From Bacteroidaceae bacterium (GTDB taxonomy: Bacteria > Bacteroidota > Bacteroidia > Bacteroidales > Bacteroidaceae): DNA of 5,894 nt. Under the pieces are notes generated by a model. The model saw nothing but the letters and a program-made list of their open reading frames with translations. It had not been told where the DNA came from and made no database searches. Position numbers and translations under genes: made by a program. The stretch covers positions 1 through 5,894 of the forward strand of contig JAQVXN010000131.1 of assembly GCA_028709135.1 (NCBI GenBank), read 5' to 3'. Of the stretch, positions 5,066 through 5,894 are shown one piece after another; the stretch's first letter is position 1, and every line of letters begins with the position of its first letter.

Positions 5066-5107
5066 GCTTGTTAGAATTTTGACGAGTATAAGGGAAAGGG
5101 TGGTTAT

Positions 5108-5894
5108 TTGGTAAAAAAGCGACATATTTTTATTGCATGTTTGCTTATTGCTGGAATGATAACAGTAACTGCAATTTCTCAGAGTCAAAAACCTGTAGTT
5201 GGAACATCATTTCTTATGGATACAGTTATAGAATATAAACTTTATGGTAAAAAGGCAGAAGAAGCTAAGATCGCAGTTGATCAAATGCTAGCTGATTTTG
5301 AAAGCAAGGTTTCCTGTTACATAAATGATTCGGAGATAGATCGTTTAAATCAATCCGCAGGATTAGATCCTGTATCGATTTCTAAAGATACATGGGATTT
5401 GCTTCTCCGTTGTAAGGAATATGGAGATCAATCGGGTGGCTTATTTGATATTTCAATTGCGCCACTTACTAAGGAATGGAATGTAACAGCAGATATACCA
5501 AAAATTCCATCGGAACAAGCAATAGAAGATTTACTCACATTTGTAAATTATCAAGACTTAATGCTTGATAAACAAAAGAATACTGCTTATCTACGCCGAA
5601 AAGGACAGGCTGTTGACGTTGGTGGTGTCGCCAAAGGGTTTGTATGTGATCTTGCAAGAAAAACTGCGCAAGATTATGGAATTAAATCCGGCTATATTTC
5701 GATAGGTGGAAATTTAATGGTAATTGGGAACAAACCAAATGGGCAGCCATTTAAATTTGGTGTTCGCAATCCGAGAGGTAGTGTGAATGATTATATTGGA
5801 ATTATAACACTGCCAAATTCCACAATGGCAACATCCGGTGATTATGAACGCTATTTTGAAATGGATGGAGTTCGGTATCATCACATTCTTGACC
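5108..5894 (+). CDS. apbE: FAD:protein FMN transferase (ApbE), 3' end outside window
   Basis: The first 262 codons of an ApbE flavin transferase, which attaches FMN through a phosphoester bond to Thr/Ser of exported or membrane flavoproteins such as Rnf/Nqr-type subunits. Residues about 7-24 form a hydrophobic signal or anchor after MVKKRH, placing the enzyme outside the membrane. Family motifs follow in order: GTSFLMDT (32-39), DVGGVAKG (170-177), SIGGN (198-202), FGVRNPR, ATSGDYERYF (241-250) and YHHILD (257-262), the last containing the metal-site region. TTG at 5108 is the best start because it keeps the charged n-region of the signal and has AAGGG/GGGTGG (5096-5103) just upstream. The next in-frame ATG (5156) would cut the signal in half. 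There is no convincing lipobox: C11 has too short a hydrophobic stretch before it. A terminator precedes the gene, but no clear promoter was found. Confidence 0.93.
   Translation, partial: MVKKRHIFIACLLIAGMITVTAISQSQKPVVGTSFLMDTVIEYKLYGKKAEEAKIAVDQMLADFESKVSCYINDSEIDRLNQSAGLDPVSISKDTWDLLLRCKEYGDQSGGLFDISIAPLTKEWNVTADIPKIPSEQAIEDLLTFVNYQDLMLDKQKNTAYLRRKGQAVDVGGVAKGFVCDLARKTAQDYGIKSGYISIGGNLMVIGNKPNGQPFKFGVRNPRGSVNDYIGIITLPNSTMATSGDYERYFEMDGVRYHHILD

Noticed and set aside
5079..5092. TTGACG (5079-5084) and TATAAG (5087-5092) as apbE promoter elements.
   Set aside because: The two overlap in function rather than pair: only 2 bp separate them, and neither has a partner hexamer at the right distance.
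4826..5188. Antisense open frame of 120 codons across the Cys-rich gene end, terminator and apbE start.
   Set aside because: It runs through a strong terminator hairpin and two real genes, and its product looks like no known protein.

Overview
The window looks like chromosomal DNA of a low-GC Gram-positive anaerobe in the class Clostridia (Bacillota), possibly an Oscillospiraceae/Ruminococcaceae-type organism. Three things suggest this: the AT-rich sequence with strong GGAGG-type ribosome binding sites, the aroQ - M24 peptidase - efp order (known in Bacillus subtilis as yqhS-yqhT-efp), and, after efp, a Cys/Asp-rich protein of the clostridial 'CD1247 N-terminal domain' type. The placement comes from gene content and protein resemblance, not from a database search. 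All genes read on the + strand. I see no mobile element, CRISPR array, tRNA or rRNA, and no gene-free stretch longer than about 150 bases.

Layout. 1-431 is the 3' end of leuS (leucyl-tRNA synthetase). A near-consensus promoter (451-480) then drives a structured leader and rpsU (ribosomal protein bS21, 555-731), closed by a strong intrinsic terminator (744-774). A second promoter (782-810) probably starts a four-gene operon: yqeG (HAD phosphatase), an endonuclease-IV-like TIM-barrel protein that overlaps yqeG by ATGA, aroQ (type II 3-dehydroquinate dehydratase) and an M24 Xaa-Pro peptidase. A third promoter (3786-3814) precedes a second structured leader and efp (elongation factor P, 3899-4456). 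The CD1247-type acidic, Cys-rich protein follows (4532-5011) and ends at an intrinsic terminator (5032-5065). The window closes inside apbE (FAD:protein FMN transferase, from 5108), which is cut by the window edge.

Functionally the region is mostly translation housekeeping: tRNA charging, a small-subunit protein, EF-P for proline-rich stalls, and a proline-specific peptidase. One shikimate-pathway step, a phosphatase and an envelope flavinylation enzyme accompany it. The most interesting signals are in non-coding RNA. The rpsU leader can fold its own Shine-Dalgarno sequence into a hairpin, which would suit autoregulation by bS21. The efp leader carries nested perfect stems (8 bp around 7 bp) and a possible 11-codon upstream ORF whose stop overlaps the efp start. 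Both structured leaders begin within about 10 nt of the predicted transcription start. I read these structures by eye; no folding or covariation calculation was run.
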